Notes: generated by a model not told the origin, from the letters alone. A DNA stretch of 64,000 bases from Alectoria sarmentosa (GCA_009733775.1 WOGZ01000008.1:62001-126000); one strand, 5' to 3'; counted from the first letter of the stretch, positions 13,548-26,445 are shown. A program made the numbers and translations.

Positions 13548-15184
13548 CCTTGCTCAGCAAGGCAGACGCAATCGCCAGCGATTAGAATTGGTGGTGGAGC
13601 AGTCCAGCACTCGTGTTGGCGATAGTGATTGTGGTCAGGCAATGGTGCTAGAGCATGATGTGGATGACCTGCAGTAGTTTGTAGCAGGATAGGTGTCTGA
13701 ATCGGCAGTGGAGCATGGGCGTGAGATGTGTGTACGAGTAGTATCAGTCAGTGGGAAGACGGGAGGACGATGATGTAGCAGCGGAACCTAGAGCTATTCC
13801 AGGTGAAACGTGGGCCGAAGAGTTTGAGAATTGAGAGACAGACGATGTGGATGAAATCGTTGCAACTTGCGAGCTTGAGCTTGGACTTGGAGAGCAGACC
13901 CGCAAATCAATTCAAGACGTGGGCAGCATAAACTTGGTTGGCTGTTGCTTCACCATCTGCGCCTCGAATCCTGACCGAGAAGAAGGCGACGAGGCTGGTT
14001 GGTACTTGGTCGACCAGAACCCTGTATCATGACGCACTTAAAGCCCAATTTCCGCTGATCGCCTCGGTTACGGCCTCGATACATAAAGTACGATACGCAG
14101 AACTGAAAACACTACATTTTGTCTCTACAGATCTATCTCGTCAGTGGTCACTACAATTGCATCACTGACAATCTGCACTGATTCTCCAGTCCGACTCTTT
14201 CCCCAAGCAGCCAGTCAGCTATGCCATCGCCTGCCGTCTGCTGACCCTCGAAACAAGGCTACTGTGCACGGTCCCTTGCAGCACAACCACGAAACTCCAC
14301 CACTCCAAATCAATGGTCAGCTTCTGCGCTGGAACAGATTCATGGCATACTGGAAGTGGCGTTTCACGCAATTCCTTTGAGCGCGTGCGGCCGTCTCGAA
14401 CTTGTTTATACGTCGTCCAGTGGTGTCGCATGTGTGCGTGCTATGGCTGCGCCACGCCAAATTTATGTACATTCGTTTCAGGCCACTTCTTCCCAGACCC
14501 ATCTGACGTGGACCTTCCTTCGCATAGGTTTAGGAAAACCCAACGAGGCTTATATAGCCTCATTGGATTTTCTTGGGATAATGCGGACCATCTAAATAAT
14601 TGTTTGAGGGTGATTTCAAAATGGGAGACCGCTAGGCGGTATACAGAGGCATCAGGATTTGGACATGGCCTGAGGAGCTGAGCAGGGCAGTACGGGAGAC
14701 CCTTTCCATGTATCATCTGTGGCGTCAATGTATTATGCAACCAACAAAGCGTGGTGTGCCCTAGAAGCTCTGGAAATCTTCCATAGTCTGGAATGGGATA
14801 TTACGTGGACACATTTTATCCTGTAGAGGAGAACAAGGCGAGATTTGGTTGAAGACGTTCTGTTTAGCTACCTGCAATCTGCTAGGGTTTTGGATCAAGC
14901 CTGAAGAACGACAATGATGTGCATGTGTCCGTTTATTGTTGGCATCATCAAAAATTCCGCGAAATCCACCATTTTCCCTTCGAGATCATGACCATTCCAG
15001 CTCGGTCCCCTGCATCAAGCCTAAAACGTTTTGAAGAAATGTGAATGCTTCCGCTTAATGCTGTTATCACAAAAAAGCTCCTCAAGCTTTCGCTAAGCCA
15101 CTCCATAGTTGACAGCCTGCCATCTTCCTTATTACTAACATCGAAGTCGTATCCAATCAAGGAGACGACTGACGCCAGTGAGAC
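13548..15184. other. intergenic, no supported gene
   Basis: About 1.6 kb upstream of the DUF7514 gene and downstream of the Stc1-domain gene, both on the minus strand. It should hold the DUF7514 promoter and leader. Open frames are short and without motifs. Confidence 0.5.
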
Positions 15185-16273
15185 TCAGATGGTTCCCCAA
15201 TCGTCGTCTTCATCACCATCATCATCGTAATCGGGTTTGGGGTCGGGGACTGTCTTTCCACCCACATATGATGGTACGACAACGGGAGCAGCTCGGCCAC
15301 CAGGAAGTTTAGCAAATCGCGATCGCGCATCACGCTGGATTCCACCGTCAGTCTTCGGCATCAAAATCGAGCTGGATACACACCTCCTCCCTAGCGATTC
15401 GAGCTTGCTCACGAGGGTCCGCAATGGTATCGTCGTCGGAGTAATCGCTGACGACTGTTGACGCAGGACGAACCACTTGGTGAGCGTTGCCATAATGGTC
15501 AAACCCTGTGAACTCTACACCACTTGTCGATTCGACAGATTCTCCGCCGCTCTCCTTTGCAAATTCTTGCCACTTGCCGGTGCCTGCCGCAACTCGTATA
15601 CGTTTGGTGGCTGGCACAGACGCATTTGTGGCTGCCTGGCTGGCCGTGGGCTTTGAACTCTGACCATCGCTGGAGATGTCAAGAATTTTGAGATTCTCAT
15701 GGTTAAGATCGTACCCGGAACCAGAGGAGAGAGAAACTCCCGCGTTGGACTCAGTTTCACCGAACGTGGACTTGGAACATGGTCAGCCGATGTCCCAAAC
15801 AAGATCCGAGCATCTTTACGCACGTTCTCATGAGCGTTGCTACAGCTATCGTCAGAGCCGTAACCATCATCGTCAGAGCCGAGTAAATCCTTGAAGTGTT
15901 CACGGTAGCTCCCATCGACAGGAGTATCTCCATTCAATATCGCCACACAAGTGATGCACCTCTAGATGTGTTCTTAGGCTCACGCTTAAAAAGATTGGTT
16001 CGTGTTGCATACCGCGTTCTCCCCAAGTCGACGCTGTGCTTTGGCGAATCCGTCTAGATCCTTGACCTCTTCACAAATGCAGCATTCCAGCTCAGTGACC
16101 TGCTTGGGTGTGCAGGAAACACAAGGAATCCACCCTTCGAGGGCAGCATTTTCAATCTGGCCGGTCGCCAAGCCGTTCTGAAGCTCGAGTTGTTGGATTG
16201 TAGAGAAGAAGTTCACGGCCTTCGTCTTGTGGCACACAGCGCATTTGATCCTGATTTGGTCAATAGGAGACAT
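15185..16273 (-). CDS. Stc1-domain protein
   Basis: Predicted 311 residues from four exons (16273-16013, 15961-15824, 15770-15384, 15334-15185), all joined in phase 0. The first ~95 residues contain paired cysteines: IKCAVCHKTK, then IPCVSC, LECCICEEVKDLDGFAKAQRR and finally RCITC contributed by exon 2. This is the Cys pattern of the Stc1 domain. In fission yeast Stc1 links the RNAi machinery to the Clr4 methyltransferase complex; in other fungi the domain is widespread and mostly unstudied. The rest is Ser/Asp-rich and ends in a very acidic tail. The start is uncertain: the frame is open for about 50 bp upstream without an ATG, so a short 5' exon may exist. A candidate exon near 16410-16470 does not join in frame. 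Confidence 0.75.
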
Positions 16274-16306
16274 CGCTCGACAGACCGAGCAGTCATCGGG
16301 ACTCAC

Positions 16307-19300
16307 TTTGGGGGAAGCTTGTAGCTCTGCAACCTGATAGAAGACTCAGCCATGTGAGTATACAGCGCATACCGATAGGCTACAAGAATTATAACCCGTA
16401 GAGAGGATAGATCCTTACCTTCGCTTCTTCTCCTCACTGTAGCCTCCAGCGTAGATGGATCGTAGCTTTGGCATAATTACCTGAAGACTTGAGATGACTT
16501 CTCAACAAGGTATTGGAAAGTATGTAAAGAATGGAGGATCCTCCCAGCTCGATGTAGGAGAAAGTGGGTAAGGTGGAATATTGCTGATGAGGGAGACGCC
16601 TCAAATTAAGTAATGACTCCTTGAGGTTGACGTGATCTTGGTGAGTGACTCTCAGGCTGCTGTTTCTCCAAGTGTTGAGTGCCGTGGCAAAACGAGCTTG
16701 GAAGGAATTGAAATGAATTGGATGATGTCGAAAGCCTATGGCCGGTAACGACAATGGGATAAATGTGAGTAAGGGAAAGGAAGAAAGTTGGAAAGGGAGA
16801 AAGAGGGTTGAAAAGAAGAAAGATTCTGATGGAAGATGATGTTTTGTAATGCAGATGGCGCTTGCTGAATTCACTTAATGACTTGACTTCACATCCGGAT
16901 ATTCAATTCCGAGACTTCACTTCCTGCCACCGCAATGACCTGAGCTTTTATGGCTTTTTCAAATACGGGTAAATGTGTACCACGATAAAGCAGGCAATGA
17001 TGAAGTTGATGAAAGGGCTAGCATTCAAGAGCACCATTGTGATTGCAACGGAATTGTGACTTCCTCCTCCTGTACCAATATCACGCTAACACCATGGCAG
17101 CCGGCAACACGCAGCAAGATCATGTGTCTCAGTTTCTGCACTCAATCATGTTCTGCATAGCTGCGACTACCCGTCAAAGTGAACGACTACTGCGATGATG
17201 TCTATCAGCGGGGTCAAGAGCAATACATACAGCACCCGCGAGGGCAGAAACAGCGTGAGCCATTGCTTTAATATCAGACTTGAGGGACTGCCTTCACGTT
17301 TTGGTCTCCACTGCTACTTTCCGTCTTGCGAGCGGTCGTTATAGGAGCCTTTCTGTCACTTCATGCTGTGAGATCGTTGGGAGAACATACACCCTTCGTC
17401 TCTCCCTCAGAAGCCTCTTGCTCAAGATCATGTGATGCTTAGCGACATTTGCACAGGACCAGGGGACCAGGTCGTTGCTGTCGTCGCTCGAGGCTTGCAA
17501 CCGATGGCATCAATCTCGATTTCGATTTGAGGATGGCTGCACCAGCAAAGACCTCAAGATCGATCTGACCTGTCGCTTACATGGATTTTCGCTTCCCAAA
17601 CGAGGGTGACACTTATCTTCCCCAGAGCCAGTCCCTACAAGCTGACTATGAAGAAGGGTCGACGATCATCACCGCCTTAAGGATTATTCAACGGCCGATT
17701 ATTCAACTCGTGGCTTCCAACGTTCCAGATGCGTGGGTTCCCGTCCTCCCCGACAGCCCGGCCTTTGAGGCGTATTTCAGTCCAATGAGCGTCGGTTCCG
17801 ACCATCCTAACCTGGTCCCGCCAATGGGATAGTCAGGAACAGAGCGATGTTACAGGGATGGCTTAGTGCTCTTCCAGATTCAGGAAGACACGGTTCCTTG
17901 ATTTCCGTGCGGACTAGGACCAAGAGGAGCAAAAGCCGGCACGGCCCTCGGCGTCGCGACAGTCAGAAGAAAGGAGAAAAGCCCTCGTGCTCGATGCTCA
18001 TCAAATAGGTGTTTGGGGCGATATCAACGTTCGAACGATAGGCTTGGTCGATCATCCTGGGTGGGGAAAGGCGAGCGCATCATGGCTGCAGGAACTATCT
18101 GTCTATATGCTAATCGCCACGCTGCATGCATAACCTCCGGGGCATATTTGAGCTCTGAGGTCTATTACTGTGCTGAAGCCACTTTGTTCTGCCTGGCAAA
18201 AAGTATGCCACGGGGACGCGAGATTGTTTGTCATCTGAGAGTGTGATTTAAAACAATTTTGCTCAGATAGCGTCGATTCACTAAAGGAAGGCACGAACGA
18301 TGACAGGCAGAAATCTGCCGTATCATGACTGCAAGCTTCACCCTGGCAGTCCCCATTGGGTAGTACCCTAGCACTGTAGCACTGGAGTAGATTATCCTTT
18401 AGTGCAAAATCAAGTTCTCGCCCTGTGATGCTCATCCAGACATCCACGTTTCCTACGCGGGGGCCCCCAAAGATACCTTACCTTACCTTACCTTTTGGAA
18501 CCAATTCTAATTAGGGGACGCCAGAGGTTTCATCACAATCACGCCCTAGCACACCTCCCTTCCATCATGAGTTTAGGAGACCGTCCAATTTCACCCTCAG
18601 AAGCTCACCCTCACTACTCGTACACTACTATGTACTTTTCATCATCCTGCTTCCTACCTCTCACCGCTACGTCCATTCCCACTCCTTAACAGCCACGTGA
18701 GTCTCGCTTGTTCCTGATTCCTGAAAGCTGAAAGCTTGAATCCCGCTCCCTTATGCATGCTGACCGGGCACGGCTGACAGAGTACCAACCATAATTCGCG
18801 CATTAATTTGAACCTCTCCCCCATCTTCACCCATTCCTACTTGATCTATTTCTCGTAATACATGAGCTTTGATGGCAGGCAAAAGAGGAGGACGTCATTG
18901 ATGGCGATAGTGGCTGCCCAACATTCCTCAAACATATTCGCCTTCACCCAGCAGCGAACCTCAATTGCCTTTCGTCAGAGCTTCATCTCACGGTACGACG
19001 CGACAAAAGGATTCCATGGCCGGTGAAGCTGGGCAAGCTTGATTGGAAGTGAAGTGGAAAGCGAGCGACCGTTACTGTGCGCTGCCATTGCACACGGCTT
19101 TTCAATTGATTCGACTCGCATCATTAATACCTGTCGCCGTTCCTCAGACCTGCCTGCCCATCGAGATCAATGCGACACCAACCGCTCAGCTCTTCGTCTA
19201 TATACAGCAACATTTACGATCTACTCCAAAGAAGCTGAGCTCACGAGTCATCGGGTGGTCTAGGGAACCTAATCGCAAGCAAGGAGTAGCCTCGGACACC

Positions 19301-19455
19301 GACTAGGACACCGTACGAGACTCGAGGCTTTAAGGGCTTTGTGACCAGATTTTCAATCATCGACATCTGGTGGTTCTCTGAGAACGTCAGGGTCAGGCAG
19401 AAATCGCCGAGCGAAGACCGACATCTGATTTTCATCCGAATCTTGGAGTCGCGCA
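16307..19455. other. long intergenic region before the kinase
   Basis: About 3.1 kb between divergent genes with no supported coding sequence. It should contain the promoters and 5' leaders of both the Stc1-domain gene and the kinase. A CCTTA pentanucleotide is repeated about four times at 18476-18494. Short open frames (for example 17581-17832) have no recognisable motif. Long upstream regions are common for developmentally controlled kinases, but no specific binding site was identified. Confidence 0.45.
18476..18494. repeat. CCTTA microsatellite
   Basis: Nearly four tandem copies of CCTTA in the long intergenic region upstream of the kinase gene. Confidence 0.85.
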
Positions 19456-22061
19456 ATGGCAGTGACACATGAATATCCCCCTCGGCTGGCGGCCAGCGGG
19501 TCGCTATCAGCCATGTGCCTGGAGGACAAATTTGAACTAATCAAAGAAATTGGCGATGGTAGCTTTGGCAGTGTCGCTTTGGCTCGCGTCCGAACGGCTG
19601 GCGCTCACATTGCTCGACGTGGCACCATGGTAAGCTGCCCTCCTTGTATAGATATCGCAGAGACTTACAAGTCCATCAGGTCGCTATCAAGACAATGAAG
19701 AAGACCTTCGATTCTTTCGGCCCATGTCTTGAACTTCGAGAGGTCATCTTCCTGCGCTCATTACCTGTCCATGCTCATCTGGTCCCGGCTCTCGAAATCT
19801 TCTTAGATCCGATGTCGAAAAAGCTACACATCTGTATGGAGCATATGGACGGCAATCTGTACCAGCTAATGAAAGCACGTGAGCACAAGTGCTTGGATAG
19901 CAGCAGCGTCAAAAGTATTCTTTTCCAGATCTTGTCAGGCCTTGATCACATTCATAATCACAACTTCTTCCATCGCGACATCAAACCAGAGAACATCCTT
20001 GTTTCGACATCATCACCTCAAGACAGCAATACTACCTTCCGAAGGTATTCTTCTATGGTCACACCCCCTAGCACACCACCATTGTACACGATCAAGATAG
20101 CAGATTTTGGCCTGGCTCGAGAAACGCATTCACAGCATCCTTACACGACCTACGTCTCAACGAGGTGGTACCGTGCTCCCGAGGTCCTCCTCCGTGCAGG
20201 CGAATATTCGGCGCCGGTCGATATCTGGGCCATTGGCGCTATGGCTGTGGAGATCGCTAACCTTAAGCCATTGTTTCCTGGTGGCAACGAAGTCGATCAA
20301 GTATGGAGGGTATGCGAGATTATGGGTTCGCCTGGCAATTGGTACGACAAGTCAGGTAAAAAGGTCGGCGGTGGAGACTGGAGAGATGGCACTCGATTGG
20401 CCCAGAAGTTAGGGTTCTCTTTTCCAAAGGTATGACTTTTATCTTGATTTCATTTTAGTAGCGCCTAACGACGTCCCCAGATGGCTCCTCATTCTATGGA
20501 GACGATCCTCAGAGCACCACAATGGCCAGGCGCTTTAAGCAACTTCGTTACCTGGTGCTTGATGTGGGATCCCAAGAACCGGCCGACGTCAGCGGAAGCT
20601 ATGAAGCACGAGTTTTTCAGTGATGCGGTTGATCCTCTGCGGCCAAAGTCCTCGGGCTCCCGTCTGCTTGGGAAGAAGCATTCAAGCATAGACGGAAAGT
20701 CTCAGAGAGATTCCAGCGATGGTGCTGCACAATCTTCCAAGCCATCCTGGTTTAGGAAATCACTTATCCGTGATCATTCACCAGCCTTGCCCATACAGGT
20801 TCCTTCTCCTCAGTCTCAAATCGCATCACCCAAAAGGTCACCAACATATCATGCCAAGACATTTGACAATGCCCCCTCAGCTGCAGAGTCTGCATCGACT
20901 GTCAGATACCGCCCGTTTGCCAACAAGCGAGCCACTTGGACCAACGGTACCAATACTTCCAATGCTGCGCCGATGCCGATTCTCCCATCTATTCGGCCTA
21001 TATCCCCCTTCTCGGATACTGTAACTGCGCAGTCACACAATCATCCAACATATAAACCCACTGGCCAGGCTACCGCAGCAGTCCCATCTGTCGATTCGAA
21101 ACCGTCGAAGAAGATCGGCCGGCAATTGTCGATCCAGTCTAACGGGAACCACTATGCTGACTTCCATCGCCAAGAGGCTGAACGTGCCTTGAACGGCCAA
21201 AGGGCGCCAATGTCGCCTAACAGCGAACAAAAAGAGGGCTTCTTTTCTCATCTTCGCAAACGGGCACGAAGGTTATCCGGAAAGCCTCAAGTACCAGCGC
21301 CTCCAAGCGTGGATGACATCGAGGCCAGCGCAGGCTGCAGTCCCTGGCAGAGTAATCGAAATTCGATGATCATAGATTCGAACATGGATACCATCTTGGA
21401 GAAGAGCTTTAAAGACGTTGACGCAGTTCTTCAGTCAACTCGCCCACTCGCGGAGCCGCTCTCGCCTTCACCCGAAGCCCCGTCATCGCACAAACAGCAG
21501 CACGGCCTCTCTAACACCGAGATTTCCCCAAGTCGCCACCCATCTCTGTCGAAAAGTGTGAGCTCTCCAGCTCTAGACTCCTCAAGCTTCACAGGTGCCG
21601 GTGGCCCCATATCGAGCCGAACGCGGCGAGCTCTCCACCGCTCTACACATCCTAGTCACATGTACGATACGCCTGACGAGGAAGATGAGCTACTCCATGA
21701 GGCTCTAAACAGTACTCAGAACGCCGCCAAGCGACTAGACCGTCGAAGTAAAGCCGAAGATGCCAAGTACGTGAAGAAATTCGCTCAGGTAGACACTCTT
21801 CGACGGCCGTTGCGGGACACGGCCAACAATATGACATCTCTGAATCCATACCCTACTCCCTCGCCATCAGCGAAAAGGAATGGCGTTCTCTTTGATCCAA
21901 AAGCCATGGTAGAGCCCGTCGAGCCTCTCAAAATGATCAAGACTCGGCCGAAGGAGGACATCCATCCTACTGCGAGATGGCCCACACCGCCTTACGAAGA
22001 GAACGAGTGGGCTGCTTCAGCGGCTGCTAGCATCTTCGCTGCTGGGTCTATATACCAATAG
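19456..22061 (+). CDS. IME2/MAK-type serine/threonine kinase
   Basis: Predicted 834 residues from three exons (19456-19629, 19680-20429, 20481-22061), introns of 50 and 51 bp, both phase 0. The kinase domain covers roughly residues 25-355: glycine loop GDGSFG, VAIK (Lys62), HRDIKPEN (Asp158), DFG (Asp200), activation-loop TTY (214-216) followed by STRWYRAPE. The TxY motif and overall order place it with the RCK/MAK/IME2 group (yeast Ime2, Aspergillus ImeB, Ustilago Crk1), which act in meiosis, sexual development and light or nutrient responses. The roughly 480-residue tail is Ser/Pro-rich and probably regulatory. A loop with SSMVTPPSTPP is inserted before the DFG. The start at 19456 is the first ATG; a second ATG at 19513 would also retain the whole kinase domain. 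Confidence 0.93.
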
Positions 22062-23088
22062 ATCTACCACCGTCGTCAACATCATCGACGGACATCAAAT
22101 GTCCATTGTACAACAACAACACAATACTACGACGCGAGCTGCATATTCATGCATCACCGCTCACACCATATCTCTGTCTATAGATCGCTACCACACCAGC
22201 CTGATTGCTGGCCAACCAGGCTCTCCCACCATCTACGGTACCTAATCAATCAATCTTATCTGCTTTCTTCGCCACATACCCCCAAAGCGGCCTTCATAGA
22301 CTTATCAGGCCAGCTTCGCGAGTGCTATTTGCGACTTACAACTTACCGAAAATAATGTTAGTGCTACTATGTGTGTATCCCAATGTCGCTCTTTGCTCAG
22401 ACATCTCTTTACAACCTCGGTCGTTGTCATCTTGCTAGATTATCATCGCTCTTCCCTATATGCCATCGGACTGGAAAACTGGAAGGACATTGTATCATAG
22501 GCATTGTTTCCTAATCTTAAGCCGAGGGGACGGAGAAGAAGGATGACGAAAAGGAGGGAGCGAGCTAGCTGCTGAGAAGGAGAGATGTAGCCGTCGATCG
22601 AGCCTACGAGCTTGAGATTAGAACAGTCAATCAGAAAAGCGAAATTTCCAAACCACCAAGTTCTCCCAATAGCTGATTGTATGTGAGGCTGATCATCGTA
22701 CATGCATCGATGTTCTCAAGGGTATCATATTCTATGGGTTGAGCAGGTGACAAGCAGCTGCCCAATGTCAATTGAAATGTGCTCTTTTTAGCCTTAGCTC
22801 TGGATATATAGACCAAGTCGTCCTCATTCAATCAGCCCCAGACGTATTCTCTCCGAAGCTCTCACGTTGACTATCGCATGGGCGGATGGATCTCGCCTAG
22901 TCGCCGCCTTTCCACGGTTTTTATCAATCACTCGATTGACGAATTGTTTCGTGCAAAGCGTGTCCTCCATCGGCCGTGGCCGGCTGATGTGGCTCGACCT
23001 AGCCCTTTTCTTTCTCTTTGCCTCCCAGTCGCCGACAATGACTCAAATCTCTCTTCAAATATCGATTCCCACAAACCCTTTCCTCTCT
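22062..23088. other. intergenic between convergent genes
   Basis: About 1 kb between the 3' ends of the kinase and RRP42 genes. It should hold both 3' UTRs. No supported coding sequence was seen. Confidence 0.5.
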
Positions 23089-24294
23089 TCAACCGATAAA
23101 CTGTCCCAACCCGCCCAGCACCTCCTCCCCCACCCCTCCTCCCTCCACACACATCTGCACCATCCGCCTCAAAACCCCCCTCTTCACGCCCCCCTTCCTC
23201 GGTCTCCACACCCCCTCCTTCTCGCCCTCCGGATCGATCCCCGCCCCCGCTTGGCCTGGCATCTCCGCCGCCGGAGCGGAAAGCCGTGATGGCGGATCTA
23301 TGGTCCTCACCGCCAGCAGATTCAGACCCGTGGTTGATGAGGCAGGAGGGGCGCTCGTCACGGTGACGGCGAGCACGGCGTCCGCGACGGCCAGTTCGGG
23401 GCGAGAGGCGTCGAAGAAGACGTTTTCGCCGACGGAGATGACGAGGAGGGTTATTGGTGGGCGCGAGGGAGTTTGTACGGCGGGACTGGTTTTAATGTTG
23501 GTGTTAGTGTCGGAGGAAGGATAGAGCGGTGACGAGGCGTTCCAATCGTCGTTGAAAAGCGGGTCTTCGTCATGGCTGGATATGGGCGCCGGCAAGCGGG
23601 TGGAGAGGAGGGCGAGGTGCGTTGTTAGGGAAAGGAGGGGGAGAGGGTAGGTGAGGGGTGGGGAGAGGAGTAAAATCTAGCACCCCACCACGGAGGAAAT
23701 CAGCTGTTGTCGGTATGTGTATGTGGATAGATGGCTTGAGGGGGTAGATTTGGGGGGGGGGAGAGGGGAGGTACGGACATCGATGTAGAGCCGCCAATGC
23801 CAACGTGCATTGATGACCAGTCTGCGCCTCAGCGCGCCATCCGCAACGAGACCTTCGTGTATCATCTGCGCCAGAAACACGACGGTAGCGTCATCGTCCC
23901 TTTGTCCAGGCATATCCACCGTAACCTCGATCCACCTGTCATCTCCCTCACCCTTCCCTCTTTCCCCCTCCCCTTTCGGCTCTCCTTCTGCCCCCACCCC
24001 TCCCATCTCCTCATCATCCCCATTTCCCTTCCCCCCCATATTATCATACCAGCGCTCCTGCGCCACTCCCTGCGCTTTTTCAATTTCAGCCTTCACGCCC
24101 ACGATCGCCTCCGTGCCGTCTGCGAAACACAGTCTCGCGCTTCCGTTTGCAGAGGGTAGGAGATCTGTTTCCGCGACTAGGGGTCGGAAAGAGGTGGGGG
24201 AGCGGGCGTCGGGGCGGATGGGGGGGTGGAGAGAGAGGGAGGTGTGCAGGTAGGAGAGCTCGGAGGGGGAGAGGAGGGAGGGTGGGGGTGCCAT
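23089..24294 (-). CDS. RRP42: exosome complex subunit RRP42-like (RNase PH fold)
   Basis: Predicted 367 residues from two exons (24294-23779 and 23676-23089) with a 102-bp intron whose donor is GTCCGT, weaker than usual. The N-terminus LSPSELSYLHTSLSLHPPIR followed by RPLVAETDLLPSANGSARL and GTEAIVGVKAEIEK is the start of an RNase PH fold of the Rrp42/EXOSC7 subfamily; LYID joined to ILLLSP across the intron is the conserved central strand. The subunit is part of the hexameric ring of the nuclear and cytoplasmic RNA exosome, where it is structural rather than catalytic. A Gly/Glu/Asp-rich insert of about 40 residues sits after KAEIEK. The alternating G- and C-rich DNA here is probably codon bias plus low complexity. 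Confidence 0.88.
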
Positions 24295-24524
24295 GGTTGG
24301 GAGGGGTGTTTGGTGGTGGGGTTGGTGGGATGAAGAAGTTGAATAGGGTACGCTAAGTGTAGATGAGAGAGGAGCGGACTGTTTGTATCAGGCAAGATGT
24401 CGAAGAAAAATTGCGGTTTCAGAGCCGGTCTCGCCCTGAATATTGTACGGTCAAGGGTATCGGACGGGCATTTTGTTCGTTCTGGTGTAAAAGCAACTCA
24501 GGCAGCGAATTGATCTTCACTTTA

Positions 24525-25020
24525 GCGTATTCAAAACCAGTTGGAATGTCTTGGCACTTTTCGTCGCTGCCCCCCCCATACATTTTTGTACTGTAGCAAC
24601 AACATCCGTTAATATCATCGATACAATCAAATAACAAGTGTCGCAAATAATCGGATTTATACAAGTCTCAACCCTATAATTATGCTTCCCGCGCGCACAA
24701 ATGTTTTCACATCGTCGGGCGTACCCTCATTGCTTCGCATTCGCAACAATAATCGCTTTTTACATTTTTTGAAATAACCTCTACTCAAGAGGCTCAGAAA
24801 TAAATCTTTGCTCAAAAATAACGTGAAAAGGATACAGCGCGCATTAAAATTTTACAGGTCGTAAATAAAAATGTATGGGAGATAATAAACAACGTTATTC
24901 AAAACAAAATAACCGCAAAGAGATAAAGTACGTTGTCCGATGTTGATGTTACAGTACAAAAATGTATGGGAGGGGCAGCGACGAAAAGTGCCAAGACATT
25001 CCAACTGGTTTTGAATACGC
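24525..25020. mobile_element. TA-flanked terminal-inverted-repeat element, copy 1 (MITE-like)
   Basis: A 496-bp element with near-perfect terminal inverted repeats of about 84 bp (24525-24608 and 24937-25020). The outer ends start GCGTATTCAAAACCAGTTGG and are flanked on both sides by TA (24523-24524, 25021-25022), as expected for a Tc1/mariner-superfamily TA target duplication. The interior is AT-rich and has no transposase-like frame, so it is a non-autonomous element. It lies about 230 bp upstream of the RRP42 start, within that gene's likely promoter region. A second copy occurs at 34800-35348. The family name is not known to me. Confidence 0.85.
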
Positions 25021-25022
25021 TA

Positions 25023-25549
25023 ACTTCTCTTCTGAAAGCTCAACAAATTTTTTTGGTTTCTACCACTACAACTACCACACTTTATGACAGCAAGCCTGCC
25101 ATCTCTGCCATTCATGCAAGTACAATGTCCGAAAGACTTCGATCACTTTCTTTGCGGGGGAAAGTGGACATCTTTTTCCGCATGTCATAATTCGAATCTG
25201 GGTCGTCTCTGGCCGCGCGATATCTCCCACGAGTCTTGAATCGAGAGCCACAATTGTTTCAGATACTTGTGTTCGTTGTGTCGGGCTCAGCGGAAGAAAG
25301 CAGATATGAGAACCGAGGACCAAGCCTTCGCCACTGCAATAAGCAAGTCGGGTCGAATCTGCACTTAGTCTGAAGGTCCCTTAAGACGATGATCGAAGTC
25401 AGTCCGGTAAGACTCAGAGCCGGTTGGGAGGTTGAACATCAAGTCGTCAGACGCTGTCACTGGCAGGTATGTTCAGTCCAGGACCAAGGGGCAACCATGG
25501 GATAAATCCCGGATACGCAATACTCAAGCATTGCGTTCCAGGTAACCAA
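25023..25549. other. intergenic, no supported gene
   Basis: About 0.5 kb between the inverted-repeat element and the 3' end of the next minus-strand gene. Nothing recognisable was found. Confidence 0.5.
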
Positions 25550-26445
25550 TCACTCCCAAATCCCAAACCACTTCTTAACAGGTTTCCTCCTACCCTCCCC
25601 ATTATTTAAAGGACCCTCTCTCCTGTCTCCGCCCCTCACGGCTGCCTCAGCTTCCACCTCTTGCCCCGGCTCTATACCTACCGGTCTTCCAGCAGCCCCA
25701 TCAATCCTCGCCCCTGGCCCCAAAGCTTCCTCGTCACTCCTTGCCGTCCACCCTCCCAACCCCTGGCTGTTCTCGTCTTCCAAACCATGCGCTCTGCGAT
25801 ACGTACTCCTCTTCTGCACATCCTCCACATTCCTCCTTCTCTTCTCGGCCGTCTCGGCGCTCGTTTTGGCAACTCCCAAACTGTATACTTCGAACACTTG
25901 CGAGAACGCGGTCAGCGGTTGGGAAAGGAAGTCGGCAGCTGCGGGGAGCTGTTCGCGGAAGCTGGTGGCTTGGCGCCAGTTTTCGAAGGCGGTGATGGAG
26001 GCGAGGAGGACGAGTATGCCCTGGTGGGTGGTGTTAGTTTTGCGTACCGAGAGGAAATGATTAAGTAGAGAAATTCGTTCAGATAGCTTCTTACCAAAGA
26101 AATAAACGTATGGATGCCCCGACTGTTAAGAAACCAATGCATGAACGTGCCTGGAGCAGGCATCATGTTGGGGTACTTCTTCGTCTGTTGTTCAACTTTT
26201 TGCTCCCCAGTGAGTTGCGGCCCATACTGGCGGGGAGTTTGTTGCTTCAGCCGCTTGCCATGGGAGGGAGGATTGAACTTTGTAGGCTTCTCCAGGACCC
26301 GCGGCTTCGAGGAACTGGCGGAAGCAATTTGACGGACAGACAGGGTTTTACGGGCCACCTGCCGCGGTCTGACAGGTCTGACCGATTGGAGGTACGGGAG
26401 CAGGTATTCTCGGGGGAGGAGGCAGCGTGGGACTGCGGCACTCAT
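25550..26445 (-). CDS. small membrane protein, probably mitochondrial
   Basis: Predicted 273 residues from two exons (26445-26095, 26020-25550) with a 74-bp intron. The N-terminal ~50 residues are rich in Arg, Ser and Ala with almost no acidic residues, as in a mitochondrial presequence. One hydrophobic segment, ISLGILVLLASITAF, spans the splice junction, so the intron is required to form it. An Arg/Glu/Gly-rich tail ends in KKWFGIWE. The arrangement suggests a single-pass inner-membrane protein. I do not recognise the family beyond being a conserved-looking fungal protein. Confidence 0.7.

Noticed and set aside
16434..16874. 146-codon minus-strand frame upstream of the Stc1-domain gene, considered as its first exon
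   Set aside because: Its Ser/Phe/Leu-rich sequence looks like translated leader DNA and no in-frame splice to the Cys domain was found.
23797..24253. Plus-strand open frames across RRP42
   Set aside because: They are shadows of the minus-strand exon, which carries clear exosome-subunit motifs.
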